NCBI GenBank assembly: GCA_002404015.1
Contig: DHIW01000004.1
Span: 31,284-95,283 of the forward strand
DNA from: Chloroflexi bacterium UBA4736
GTDB lineage: Bacteria > Chloroflexota > Dormibacteria > Dormibacterales > Dormibacteraceae
Length of the DNA: 64,000 bases
Direction of reading: 5' to 3'
The first letter of the stretch is position 1. Each line of letters begins with the position of its first letter. Shown here in pieces: positions 30,028 through 36,992 of the stretch. The position numbers were made by a program, and so were the translations under genes. The notes below the pieces were generated by a model that ran no database searches, was not told where the DNA came from, and worked only from the letters and a program-made list of their open reading frames with translations.

Positions 30028-31926
30028 TCAGGGGCGCAGCCACCAGTCGGCGGCGTTCCAGACGTCCATCTGGACGCCCGGGTTGGGCGCGAAGTTGGCG
30101 ACCCGGTCGGCGGCCTGGCGGACGTCCGGCCACTCGAACAGCGGAATCGTGCAGTGGTAGTCGAACCACGCCTTCTGGGCGGCCAGGTAGGCCGTCCGGC
30201 GCTCGTCGGCCTGCAGCGTGCTCTCCCCGGCGGTGAACTGGGCGTCGAGGCGGGGATCCTTGCAGCGGTTCCAGTTCTGGCCGAGCGGGCTGGCGTCCGT
30301 CGGCACCTGGCTGGACAGCCCGACGGCGGCCCAGCTGCCGGGGTCCGGCTGCCAGGTGTTCGAGAACAGGGTCATGTCGAATGCGCCGGCCGCGTTGGTG
30401 CCGCCGTCCCGGTAGCTGGCGAAGAACACGGCCCGCTTCCGGCAGTCGGTCTTGACCTGGGCGCCCAGCTCGGCCCACTGCTGGCGGAGCTGGTCCAGCT
30501 CCTTGGCCGTGATCGCGTTCCCGCAGACCCCGAGCAGCGTGAACGCCAGGCGCTTGCCTGCCTTCGAGCGGACGCCGTCCTGCCCCAGCGCCCAGCCGTC
30601 GTCATCGAGCAGCTTCCTGGCGCCCGCCAGGTCGCGTCCCGGCCCCGGCAGTGAGGGATCGTCCAGGTTGCGCAGGGCGCGCGGGTACAGGGCCCTGGTG
30701 GCCTGGCCGGATCCGCCCAGCGCCTGCTGGACCAGGGCCTGGCGGTCGACGGCGAGGTCGAGAGCCCGCAGCAAGGCCGAGTCGTCGCCGCCCTCCACCA
30801 CCCAGGGCGGTGGTTTGCCGGTTTCGGTGTTCGTGGCGTGGTTGGGGTTCAAGAACTCGTCGCGAAGCCCGGTCGTCACGACGGTCCGAGAGCCGTTCAA
30901 CCCCTGCAGGCCCGACATGTCCTCGGTCGTGAGATGAAAGCCGAGGTCGGTCTCGCCCGCCTTGAGCCCGGCCACCATGGCGTCCTTGGCCGGGTAGATC
31001 TTGTAGACCACCTTGTCGAGGTAGGGGGCGTGGTCGAAGTAGGCCTGCCCGCCCGAGTAGGCGTTGGCCACCGAGCGCCCGTCGGCGTAGTGCGGATTGG
31101 GAGTCAGCGTGATGCGGTCGTCGAGCACGGACTCGGTGACCTGGTAGGGACCCGACACCACGTCCGGCTTCACGAAGTAGGGGTCGGTGGCCCAGTCCCG
31201 GTGGTTCAGCTTGGACAGCCGGTGGGCCGGCATCAGCCAGCTCACGGTCCCCATCTGGAGATATGGCGCGTAGACGCCGCTGGCGATGTCGGTCGGCGCC
31301 CCGCAGTGGCCGCGGGGCTGCGGCGCGAAGTTCCAGATCAGCTCGCTCTCGGACTTCTTGTCCATGGAGGCCACGTGGTCGAAGCCGGCCGTGCTCGCCG
31401 CCTGGGTGTCGGGGTCGCAGATCGCCTGCCAGGTGAAGATCACGTCGTCGGCCGTGATCGGCTGGCCATCGCTCCAATGCAGTCCGAGGACCAGCTTCAC
31501 GTCCACGCTCATGGTCATGCCGTCCGCGCCCAGCTTGACGTCCCCGTTTTCCACCGTCGGCACCTCGCGCACCAGGTCCGGATAGGGCTTCAGGGCGGAG
31601 TCGAGGCCCCAGAGCGGGGCATAGGCCAGGCCGCCCACGCGGAGGTCCGTCTCCGCCGTGGCGCTGATCATGTTCAGCGTGTCGGGGAACTCGTAGTCCG
31701 AGAAGACCAGGGTTCCGCCCCGGTGCGTCGGGCGCTCCGGGTGATAGGCCGAGGGGGGGAGGGCCGACGGCGGGGTCGAGGCGAAGGGCGTGCAGCTTGT
31801 TGCGGCCAGTAGGACCGCCAGCAGGATTCGTCGGATCGCACCACGATAAAGCGACGTGGGGGAAACAAGCTTGTTTCCCCACGGACCCCCTTCAGGTTCC
31901 TTACTGGCTGATCCGCGTGGAATCAA
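30028..31926 (-). CDS. Peptide-type ABC transporter substrate-binding lipoprotein
   Basis: This ~630-residue protein belongs to the SBP_bac_5 family. It shows RGGTLVFSDYEFPDTLN at the start of the mature protein, LHWSDGQPITADDVIFTWQA, GPYQVTES, LKAGETDLGF, LLRALDLAVDRQALVQQALG and an ending with IPLFEWPDVRQA. A lipoprotein signal is visible (RRILLAVLLAATSC). The only canonical start is TTG 31926, which leaves a long 30-residue lead before the hydrophobic core, so the start is uncertain. The palindrome at 31862-31883 lies within this lead. It may work with the DppD/F ATPases upstream. Confidence 0.85.
   Translation of the reverse strand: MIPRGSASKEPEGGPWGNKLVSPTSLYRGAIRRILLAVLLAATSCTPFASTPPSALPPSAYHPERPTHRGGTLVFSDYEFPDTLNMISATAETDLRVGGLAYAPLWGLDSALKPYPDLVREVPTVENGDVKLGADGMTMSVDVKLVLGLHWSDGQPITADDVIFTWQAICDPDTQAASTAGFDHVASMDKKSESELIWNFAPQPRGHCGAPTDIASGVYAPYLQMGTVSWLMPAHRLSKLNHRDWATDPYFVKPDVVSGPYQVTESVLDDRITLTPNPHYADGRSVANAYSGGQAYFDHAPYLDKVVYKIYPAKDAMVAGLKAGETDLGFHLTTEDMSGLQGLNGSRTVVTTGLRDEFLNPNHATNTETGKPPPWVVEGGDDSALLRALDLAVDRQALVQQALGGSGQATRALYPRALRNLDDPSLPGPGRDLAGARKLLDDDGWALGQDGVRSKAGKRLAFTLLGVCGNAITAKELDQLRQQWAELGAQVKTDCRKRAVFFASYRDGGTNAAGAFDMTLFSNTWQPDPGSWAAVGLSSQVPTDASPLGQNWNRCKDPRLDAQFTAGESTLQADERRTAYLAAQKAWFDYHCTIPLFEWPDVRQAADRVANFAPNPGVQMDVWNAADWWLRP
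31862..31883. repeat. 22-bp perfect palindrome GGGGAAACAAG/CTTGTTTCCCC
   Basis: The two 11-base arms are perfectly complementary with no spacer and are flanked by further GTG/CAC pairing. The palindrome lies in the 5' end of the binding-protein frame, before its signal peptide. It could be an operator or a hairpin covering the true start. Confidence 0.7.
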
Positions 31927-31933
31927 CTCAATC

Positions 31934-31952
31934 GGGGCGGCGGAGCCGCCCC
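31934..31952. promoter_or_regulatory. Hairpin between divergent binding-protein and pdxS genes
   Basis: GGGGCGGC-GGA-GCCGCCCC is a perfect 8-bp stem. The intergenic stretch to pdxS (31927-32052) otherwise holds no gene. A TAGAAT box at 32037-32042 lies too close to the ATG at 32053 for a normal leader unless the transcript is nearly leaderless. Confidence 0.45.
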
Positions 31953-32052
31953 TTAGGGCGCGGCTTGGTTCTTACGAGTTGTGCTTGGGCGGAGGGTCCT
32001 CCGCAGGTGCGCGCAGGGTTCTCTCGATGACGAGGGGTAGAATTCGGAAGCT

Positions 32053-32958
32053 ATGACGGAACCGAACGGTAACGGCGTCCTCAAAGGCTCCTTCAAGGTC
32101 AAGGCCGGGCTGGCCGAGATGCTGAAGGGCGGCGTGATCATGGACGTCGTCACGCCCGACCAGGCCAAGATCGCCGAAGAGGCCGGCGCCTGCGCCGTGA
32201 TGGCCCTGGAGCGCGTGCCGGCCGACATCCGGCGCGACGGCGGCGTCGCCCGAATGTCCGACCCCGCCCTGATCCGAGCCATCAAGGCCGCGGTCACGAT
32301 CCCGGTCATGGCCAAGTGCCGGATCGGCCACCACGTGGAGGCCCAGATCCTCGAGGCGCTGGACGTCGACTACATCGACGAGTCGGAGGTGCTGACGCCG
32401 GCCGACAACGAAAACCACATCGACAAGCACCAGTTCAAGGTGCCCTTCGTGTGCGGCTGCCGGGACCTGGGCGAGGCGCTTCGGCGGATCGCCGAGGGCG
32501 CCGCCATGATCCGGACCAAGGGCGAGGCCGGTACCGGCAATGTGGTGGAGGCGGTCACCCACATGCGGGCCGTGAACGCCGGCATCCGCAGGCTGAACGG
32601 CCTGAGCTACGCCGAGCTGGTCCACGAGGCCAAGCTGATCGGCGCCCCCGTTGACCTCCTGGCCGAGTGCCAGCGCCTGGGCCGGCTGCCGGTCGTGAAC
32701 TTCTCAGCGGGCGGCATCTCCACCCCGGCCGACGCCGCGCTGATGATGTGGCTGGGCTGCGACGGCAACTTCGTGGGCTCGGGCATATTCAAGTCGGAGG
32801 AGCCGCTGAAGATGGCCAAGGCGATCGTGGCCGCCACCACCTACCACGACAAGCCGGACATGCTGGCGGAGGTCTCGACGGGCCTCGGCAAGGCAATGGC
32901 CGGGCTCGAGATCCCGGGCATCCCGAAGGAGGAGCTGCTCGCCTCCCGAGGCTGGTAG
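32053..32958 (+). CDS. pdxS: Pyridoxal 5'-phosphate synthase, PdxS subunit
   Basis: PdxS builds PLP from ribose 5-phosphate, glyceraldehyde 3-phosphate and ammonia delivered by PdxT. The 301-residue protein has [87 protein letters not shown] and [19 protein letters not shown]. It is one of the most conserved proteins in the window. ATG 32053 follows CGGAAG. pdxT follows 3 bases after the stop. Confidence 0.97.
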   Translation: MTEPNGNGVLKGSFKVKAGLAEMLKGGVIMDVVTPDQAKIAEEAGACAVMALERVPADIRRDGGVARMSDPALIRAIKAAVTIPVMAKCRIGHHVEAQILEALDVDYIDESEVLTPADNENHIDKHQFKVPFVCGCRDLGEALRRIAEGAAMIRTKGEAGTGNVVEAVTHMRAVNAGIRRLNGLSYAELVHEAKLIGAPVDLLAECQRLGRLPVVNFSAGGISTPADAALMMWLGCDGNFVGSGIFKSEEPLKMAKAIVAATTYHDKPDMLAEVSTGLGKAMAGLEIPGIPKEELLASRGW

Positions 32959-32961
32959 GCG

Positions 32962-33552
32962 GTGACGATCGGGGTGCTGGCCCTGCAGGGGGCCTTTCGG
33001 GAGCATATGCGGGCGTTCGAACGGTTGGGGGTGGAGACGCGCCTGGTTCGCCTGCCTGAAGACCTCCAGGGCCTGGACGGCCTCGTGATCCCGGGCGGCG
33101 AGAGCACGACCATCACCATGCTGCTAGAGAGGATGGGCCTGCTGGAGGCGGTCTCCGAGGCGCTCCGAGGGGGCCTGCCGGCGCTCGGCACGTGCGCCGG
33201 GATGATCGTGCTGGCCGACCGCATCACCGACGGCATCGAGGGCCAGCGCGGGCTGGGCGTGCTCGACATCAGCGTCCGCCGCAACGGCTACGGCCGGCAG
33301 CAGGACAGCTTCGAGACCGACCTCGAGGTGGCGGGCCTGGAAGGCGGCCCGTTCCCAGGCGTCTTCATCAGGGCGCCGGTGGTCGAGGACCCGGGCGACA
33401 CCGAGGTGCTGGCCAGCCATGACGGCCACCCGGTCGCCGTCCGCAAGGGCCGAGTGATGGCGCTGGCCTTCCACCCCGAGCTCAGCGGCGACCTCCGGCT
33501 GCACCAGGAGTTCGTGCGCCTGGCCGGCGAGGTGCCGGGGGTGCCGGCGTGA
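32962..33552 (+). CDS. pdxT: Pyridoxal 5'-phosphate synthase, glutaminase PdxT
   Basis: PdxT hydrolyses glutamine to feed ammonia to PdxS. The 196-residue protein begins GTG 32962 with IGVLALQGAFREHMRAFER. It has IPGGESTTITMLLERMGL, the nucleophile Cys in LGTCAGMIVLA, RNGYGRQQDSFE and the His/Glu pair in LAFHPELSGD. It overlaps the next gene by 4 bases (GTGA). Confidence 0.96.
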   Translation: MTIGVLALQGAFREHMRAFERLGVETRLVRLPEDLQGLDGLVIPGGESTTITMLLERMGLLEAVSEALRGGLPALGTCAGMIVLADRITDGIEGQRGLGVLDISVRRNGYGRQQDSFETDLEVAGLEGGPFPGVFIRAPVVEDPGDTEVLASHDGHPVAVRKGRVMALAFHPELSGDLRLHQEFVRLAGEVPGVPA

Positions 33553-34484
33553 AGATCCGCTCGGCCAGCCTCCTCGACCTGGGCCGGATCGAGCAGATCT
33601 ACCGCGAGGCGGACGCCCGCTTTTCGGAGGTGCCGCCGCCGGCCCGCCTCTGGTCGCTCGTCAGCCAGACCCTCTCGGCCCTGCTGCCCCTGTCGCAGGA
33701 GACTCTGCTGTATGTGGCCGAGGAGCAGGGCGAGCTGCTCGGGTTCGTGCAGGCCTCGGGCACCCCGCTCTCGCTCACGCTGCCGACGGGCAAGATCAGC
33801 ACGCTCCAGATCCTCAACCTCTGCGTGGCCGACCCCGCCGACGAGGGCGACGTCGCGCCGCAGCTCATCGAGCACCTCACCGAGGAGGCCGGCAAGAAGG
33901 GCATCCAGCGCCTTTTCGTGCGGCTGCCGCCGGACGACCCGCTGACGCCGGTGTTCCGGATGGAGGGCTTCCGCCAGTACGCCACCGAGTCCGTCCTGTA
34001 CGCGGACGAGCACGCCCCCGCCTCCACCGCGACCGCGATCGGCGCCCGGCCGGCCAGGGGCCGCGACACCCGGCAGCTGTACCACCTCTACCGTAAGGTC
34101 ACGCCGCTGGGCGTCGCCCAGCTCGAGGCCCCGACCTTCAAGGACTGGAAGGCCCTCCGGGACGGGCCGGGCCAGCAGTTCGTGCTGGACCGGGTCGAGC
34201 TGGTGGCCTGGGCGCGCATCCAGCGCAGCAGCAGCGAGCGGCCGAACACACTGGCCTTCATGGCCCTGCCCGATCCCGAGATCACCCAGGTGATCGCCGA
34301 CCACGCGCTGGTCACCGCCGGCCCCGGCGCCGCCTGGTGCAGCCTCCGTCACTATGATTCGCTGTTGATCGACGCGCTCCGAGCTCGCGGCTTCACCACG
34401 CTGCTGACCCAGGCTCTCCTGGTCCGCGAGGCGACCGTGCGGGTGCCCGTGCAGGAGAAAGGGCTGGTGCCCTCCTTCGGATGA
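33549..34484 (+). CDS. GNAT-like acetyltransferase
   Basis: This 311-residue protein begins with an N-acetyltransferase-like lead (MKIRSASLLDLGRIEQIYRE). It continues with ETLLYVAEEQGELLGFVQA and ILNLCVADPADEGDVAPQLI, as in the beta4-alpha3 acetyl-CoA region. The second half (about 160-311) repeats this style, so the protein may be a tandem GNAT. It starts at GTG 33549 and overlaps both neighbours by 4 bases, placing it inside the pdxST operon. The substrate is unknown. Confidence 0.7.
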   Translation: MKIRSASLLDLGRIEQIYREADARFSEVPPPARLWSLVSQTLSALLPLSQETLLYVAEEQGELLGFVQASGTPLSLTLPTGKISTLQILNLCVADPADEGDVAPQLIEHLTEEAGKKGIQRLFVRLPPDDPLTPVFRMEGFRQYATESVLYADEHAPASTATAIGARPARGRDTRQLYHLYRKVTPLGVAQLEAPTFKDWKALRDGPGQQFVLDRVELVAWARIQRSSSERPNTLAFMALPDPEITQVIADHALVTAGPGAAWCSLRHYDSLLIDALRARGFTTLLTQALLVREATVRVPVQEKGLVPSFG

Positions 34485-36037
34485 TGGAAGACGAGCTGCC
34501 GCAGACGCCTGACGAGGGTGCCTGGGGGCGCGAGATCGAGCTGCTCGCGCACTCGCTGCCGCCCCACCTTTACCACGCTCTCCACGACCGCACCGATCCC
34601 GCCCTGCTGTTGGAGATCGTGCTCGACCTGGGCAGGGAGCCGGAGGCCCGCGTCCCCGGCCGCGAGATCCTGCTCAGCGACCGCCCGGTCACGGAGCCCG
34701 ACCTCGAGTACGTGGCCAACCGCGTCGGCCAGTTCGGCGACGACAACCGGGCCGGGATCGAGCGGACGCTGCACCGCGTCTCGGCGATCCGGAACCGGTC
34801 CGGCCGCATCGTCGGCCTGACCTGCCGGGTCGGCCGCTCGGTCACAGGGACGGCCGAGATCTTCCGCGACATCATCGAGAGCGGCCAGAGCGTGCTCCTG
34901 CTGGGCAGGCCGGGCATCGGCAAGACCACGATGCTGCGCGAGAGCGCGCGGCTCCTGGCGGACGAGCAGCGCAAAAGGGTGGTGATCGTCGACACCTCCA
35001 ACGAGATCGGCGGCGACGGCGACATCCCTCACCCCGGGATCGGTCGGGCCCGCCGGATGCAGGTGCGCACCCCGCTGCTTCAGCACGCGGTGATGATCGA
35101 GGCGGTCGAGAACCACATGCCCGAGGTGATCGTGATCGACGAGATCGGGACCGAGCTGGAGGCGATGGCGGCGCGCACGATCGCCGAGCGCGGAGTGCAG
35201 CTGATCGCGACCGCTCACGGCCAGACGATCGAGAATCTCCTGGTCAACCCCACCCTGAACGACCTCCTGGGGGGCATCCACACGGTCACCCTCTCGGACG
35301 AGGAGGCCCGCCGACGGGGAACCCAGAAATCGGTGCTGGAGCGCAAGTCGCCGCCTACGTTCGACGTCCTCATCGAGATCCAGGACCGGGAGCGGGTCGC
35401 GATCCACCAGCCGCTGTCCGAGGTGGTTGACGCCGCCCTGCGCGGGCCGCTGCCGACCCCGCGGGTGCGGATGCGCACCAAGGAAGGCCGCGTCATCTCG
35501 AACCTCGACGAGGCGGGCCGGCCCAACACCCAGCCGGCACCCCCGGGGGGTGGCTTCCCGGCCACCGGCAAGCCGCGCGCGATCTTTCCCTACGGGGTAA
35601 GCCGCAGCTACCTGGAGCAGTCGATCCGGGACCTCGACCTGCCGGTGCGGGTCCTCGGCAACCTGGATGGAGCCGACCTCGTCCTGACCCTGAAGAACTA
35701 CTACCGGCGGCGGCCGGACAGTCTGCGCCAGGCGGAGAACTCGGGCGTCCCCATCCACATCCTGAAGAGCAACTCGGTCACGCAGGTCAAGGAGGCGCTG
35801 ACCCGGGTCTACGGCAGCGACGGCCAGGACGGCGCCACGACGCGCGCGCTGGCCGAGACCATGGACGCGATCCGAAAGGTCAAGACGACCCTCCAGCCCC
35901 TCGAGATCTCGCCTCAGAACGCCTACGTGCGCCGCCTCCAGCACCAGCTGGTCTCGGACAACGACCTGGTGGCCCGCTCGACGGGCAAGGAGCCCCAGCG
36001 CCGCCTGCGCATACTGCCCGCGGCTGACGTGGAGTGA
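34481..36037 (+). CDS. R3H-domain AAA ATPase (Ycf45/SpoIIIAA-like)
   Basis: This 518-residue protein has a central ATPase with Walker A LLLGRPGIGKTTMLRE (about residues 138-153), DTSNEIGGDGDIPHPGIGRA, and Walker B EVIVIDEIGTELEAMAA. The C-terminal region has a small beta domain followed by an R3H-like tail (NAYVRRLQHQLVSDNDL). This architecture matches the chloroplast Ycf45/cyanobacterial family of nucleic-acid-associated ATPases related to SpoIIIAA and secretion ATPases. The exact role is unknown. It starts at ATG 34481 and precedes tmk by one base. Confidence 0.85.
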   Translation: MMEDELPQTPDEGAWGREIELLAHSLPPHLYHALHDRTDPALLLEIVLDLGREPEARVPGREILLSDRPVTEPDLEYVANRVGQFGDDNRAGIERTLHRVSAIRNRSGRIVGLTCRVGRSVTGTAEIFRDIIESGQSVLLLGRPGIGKTTMLRESARLLADEQRKRVVIVDTSNEIGGDGDIPHPGIGRARRMQVRTPLLQHAVMIEAVENHMPEVIVIDEIGTELEAMAARTIAERGVQLIATAHGQTIENLLVNPTLNDLLGGIHTVTLSDEEARRRGTQKSVLERKSPPTFDVLIEIQDRERVAIHQPLSEVVDAALRGPLPTPRVRMRTKEGRVISNLDEAGRPNTQPAPPGGGFPATGKPRAIFPYGVSRSYLEQSIRDLDLPVRVLGNLDGADLVLTLKNYYRRRPDSLRQAENSGVPIHILKSNSVTQVKEALTRVYGSDGQDGATTRALAETMDAIRKVKTTLQPLEISPQNAYVRRLQHQLVSDNDLVARSTGKEPQRRLRILPAADVE

Positions 36038-36038
36038 G

Positions 36039-36641
36039 GTGGCCGGGTTGTTCGTGACATTCGAGGGTCCGGAGGGCTCGGGCAAGTCGACGCAGATCGA
36101 CCTCCTGCGCTCGGCGCTGGCCGGCCGCAACCCGCTGATCGTTCGCGAGCCCGGTGGCACCGAGCTCGGTGAGAGGCTCCGCGACCTGCTCCTGCACTCC
36201 GAGCACCGGATGTCGGCGGAGGCCGAGATGTACCTGTTCATGGCCGCCCGCGCCGAGCTCCTGGCCAGCCGGATCCGGCCGGCGCTGGCGGAGGGGAGGA
36301 TTGTGATCGCCGACCGCTACCACGACTCCACCCTGGCCTACCAGGGCGGCGGCCGCCGTGCGCGGACCTTCTGGCCGCCGGACTTCCCGGTTCCCGACCG
36401 CACCTTCCTGCTCGCCCTGCCCTCGGAATCGGGCCTCGAGCGGCAGCGGGAGCGGGGCGCCGCCGACCGCCTGGAGCAGGAGCCGCTGCAGTTCCATCGG
36501 GCGGTGGCGGCGGCCTACGAGGTCATGGCCCGCGACGACCCCCGGCGCTGGCGGCGGCTGGACGCCCAGCTCCCGCCCGAGGAGCTCCACCGCCAGGTCA
36601 TGGAGTCCCTCCAGGCCTTCTTCGAGGCTTCTCCGGCGTGA
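36039..36641 (+). CDS. tmk: Thymidylate kinase
   Basis: This enzyme phosphorylates dTMP to dTDP. The 200-residue protein has the P-loop FEGPEGSGKSTQIDLL, the DR(Y/H) motif ADRYHDSTLAYQGGG, REPGGTELGERLRDLLL, and the lid-like ERQRERGAADRLEQE. It starts at GTG 36039. The following gene is a DarA-type protein, the same neighbour order as tmk-yaaQ in Firmicutes; holB is not next but lies at 58002. Confidence 0.94.
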   Translation: MAGLFVTFEGPEGSGKSTQIDLLRSALAGRNPLIVREPGGTELGERLRDLLLHSEHRMSAEAEMYLFMAARAELLASRIRPALAEGRIVIADRYHDSTLAYQGGGRRARTFWPPDFPVPDRTFLLALPSESGLERQRERGAADRLEQEPLQFHRAVAAAYEVMARDDPRRWRRLDAQLPPEELHRQVMESLQAFFEASPA

Positions 36642-36967
36642 AGCTGGTGGTGGCGATCGTCCAGGGCGAGGACGCCGGCCAGACGGTCGCCGCGCTCTCC
36701 CAGTCAGGCATCAGCGTGACCCGCCTGGCCTCCAGCGGCGGCTTCCTGCAGCAGGGCAACGCCACGCTCCTGATCGGGGTGGACGAGGAGAAGGTAGAGC
36801 AGGCCATCGCGATCATCCGCGAGAACTGCCGGGAGCGGAACCGCTACCTGACCCCCATGCCGCCGATGGTCGAGCCCGGCGAGATGTTCATGCCTTACCC
36901 GGTCGAGGTCCAGGTCGGCGGGGCCACGGTGTTCGTCCTGCCGGTCGAAAGCTTCGAAAAGCTATAG
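36638..36967 (+). CDS. darA: Cyclic-di-AMP receptor DarA (PII-like, YaaQ family)
   Basis: This 109-residue PII-like protein has MKLVVAIVQGEDAGQTVAAL, the loop VTRLASSGGFLQQGNATLLIG, the conserved end of the T-loop region RNRYLTPMPP and VQVGGATVFVLPVESFEKL. Family members in Firmicutes bind cyclic-di-AMP as trimers. The start GTG 36638 overlaps the tmk stop. No diadenylate cyclase is in the window. Confidence 0.88.
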   Translation: MKLVVAIVQGEDAGQTVAALSQSGISVTRLASSGGFLQQGNATLLIGVDEEKVEQAIAIIRENCRERNRYLTPMPPMVEPGEMFMPYPVEVQVGGATVFVLPVESFEKL

Positions 36968-36992
36968 GCCAGCCTCCTCAGACTACTGTGCC

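Noticed and set aside
34352-36241. A 629-codon minus-strand frame opposite the R3H ATPase and tmk
   Set aside because: It mirrors two well-supported genes and its product has no recognisable motif.
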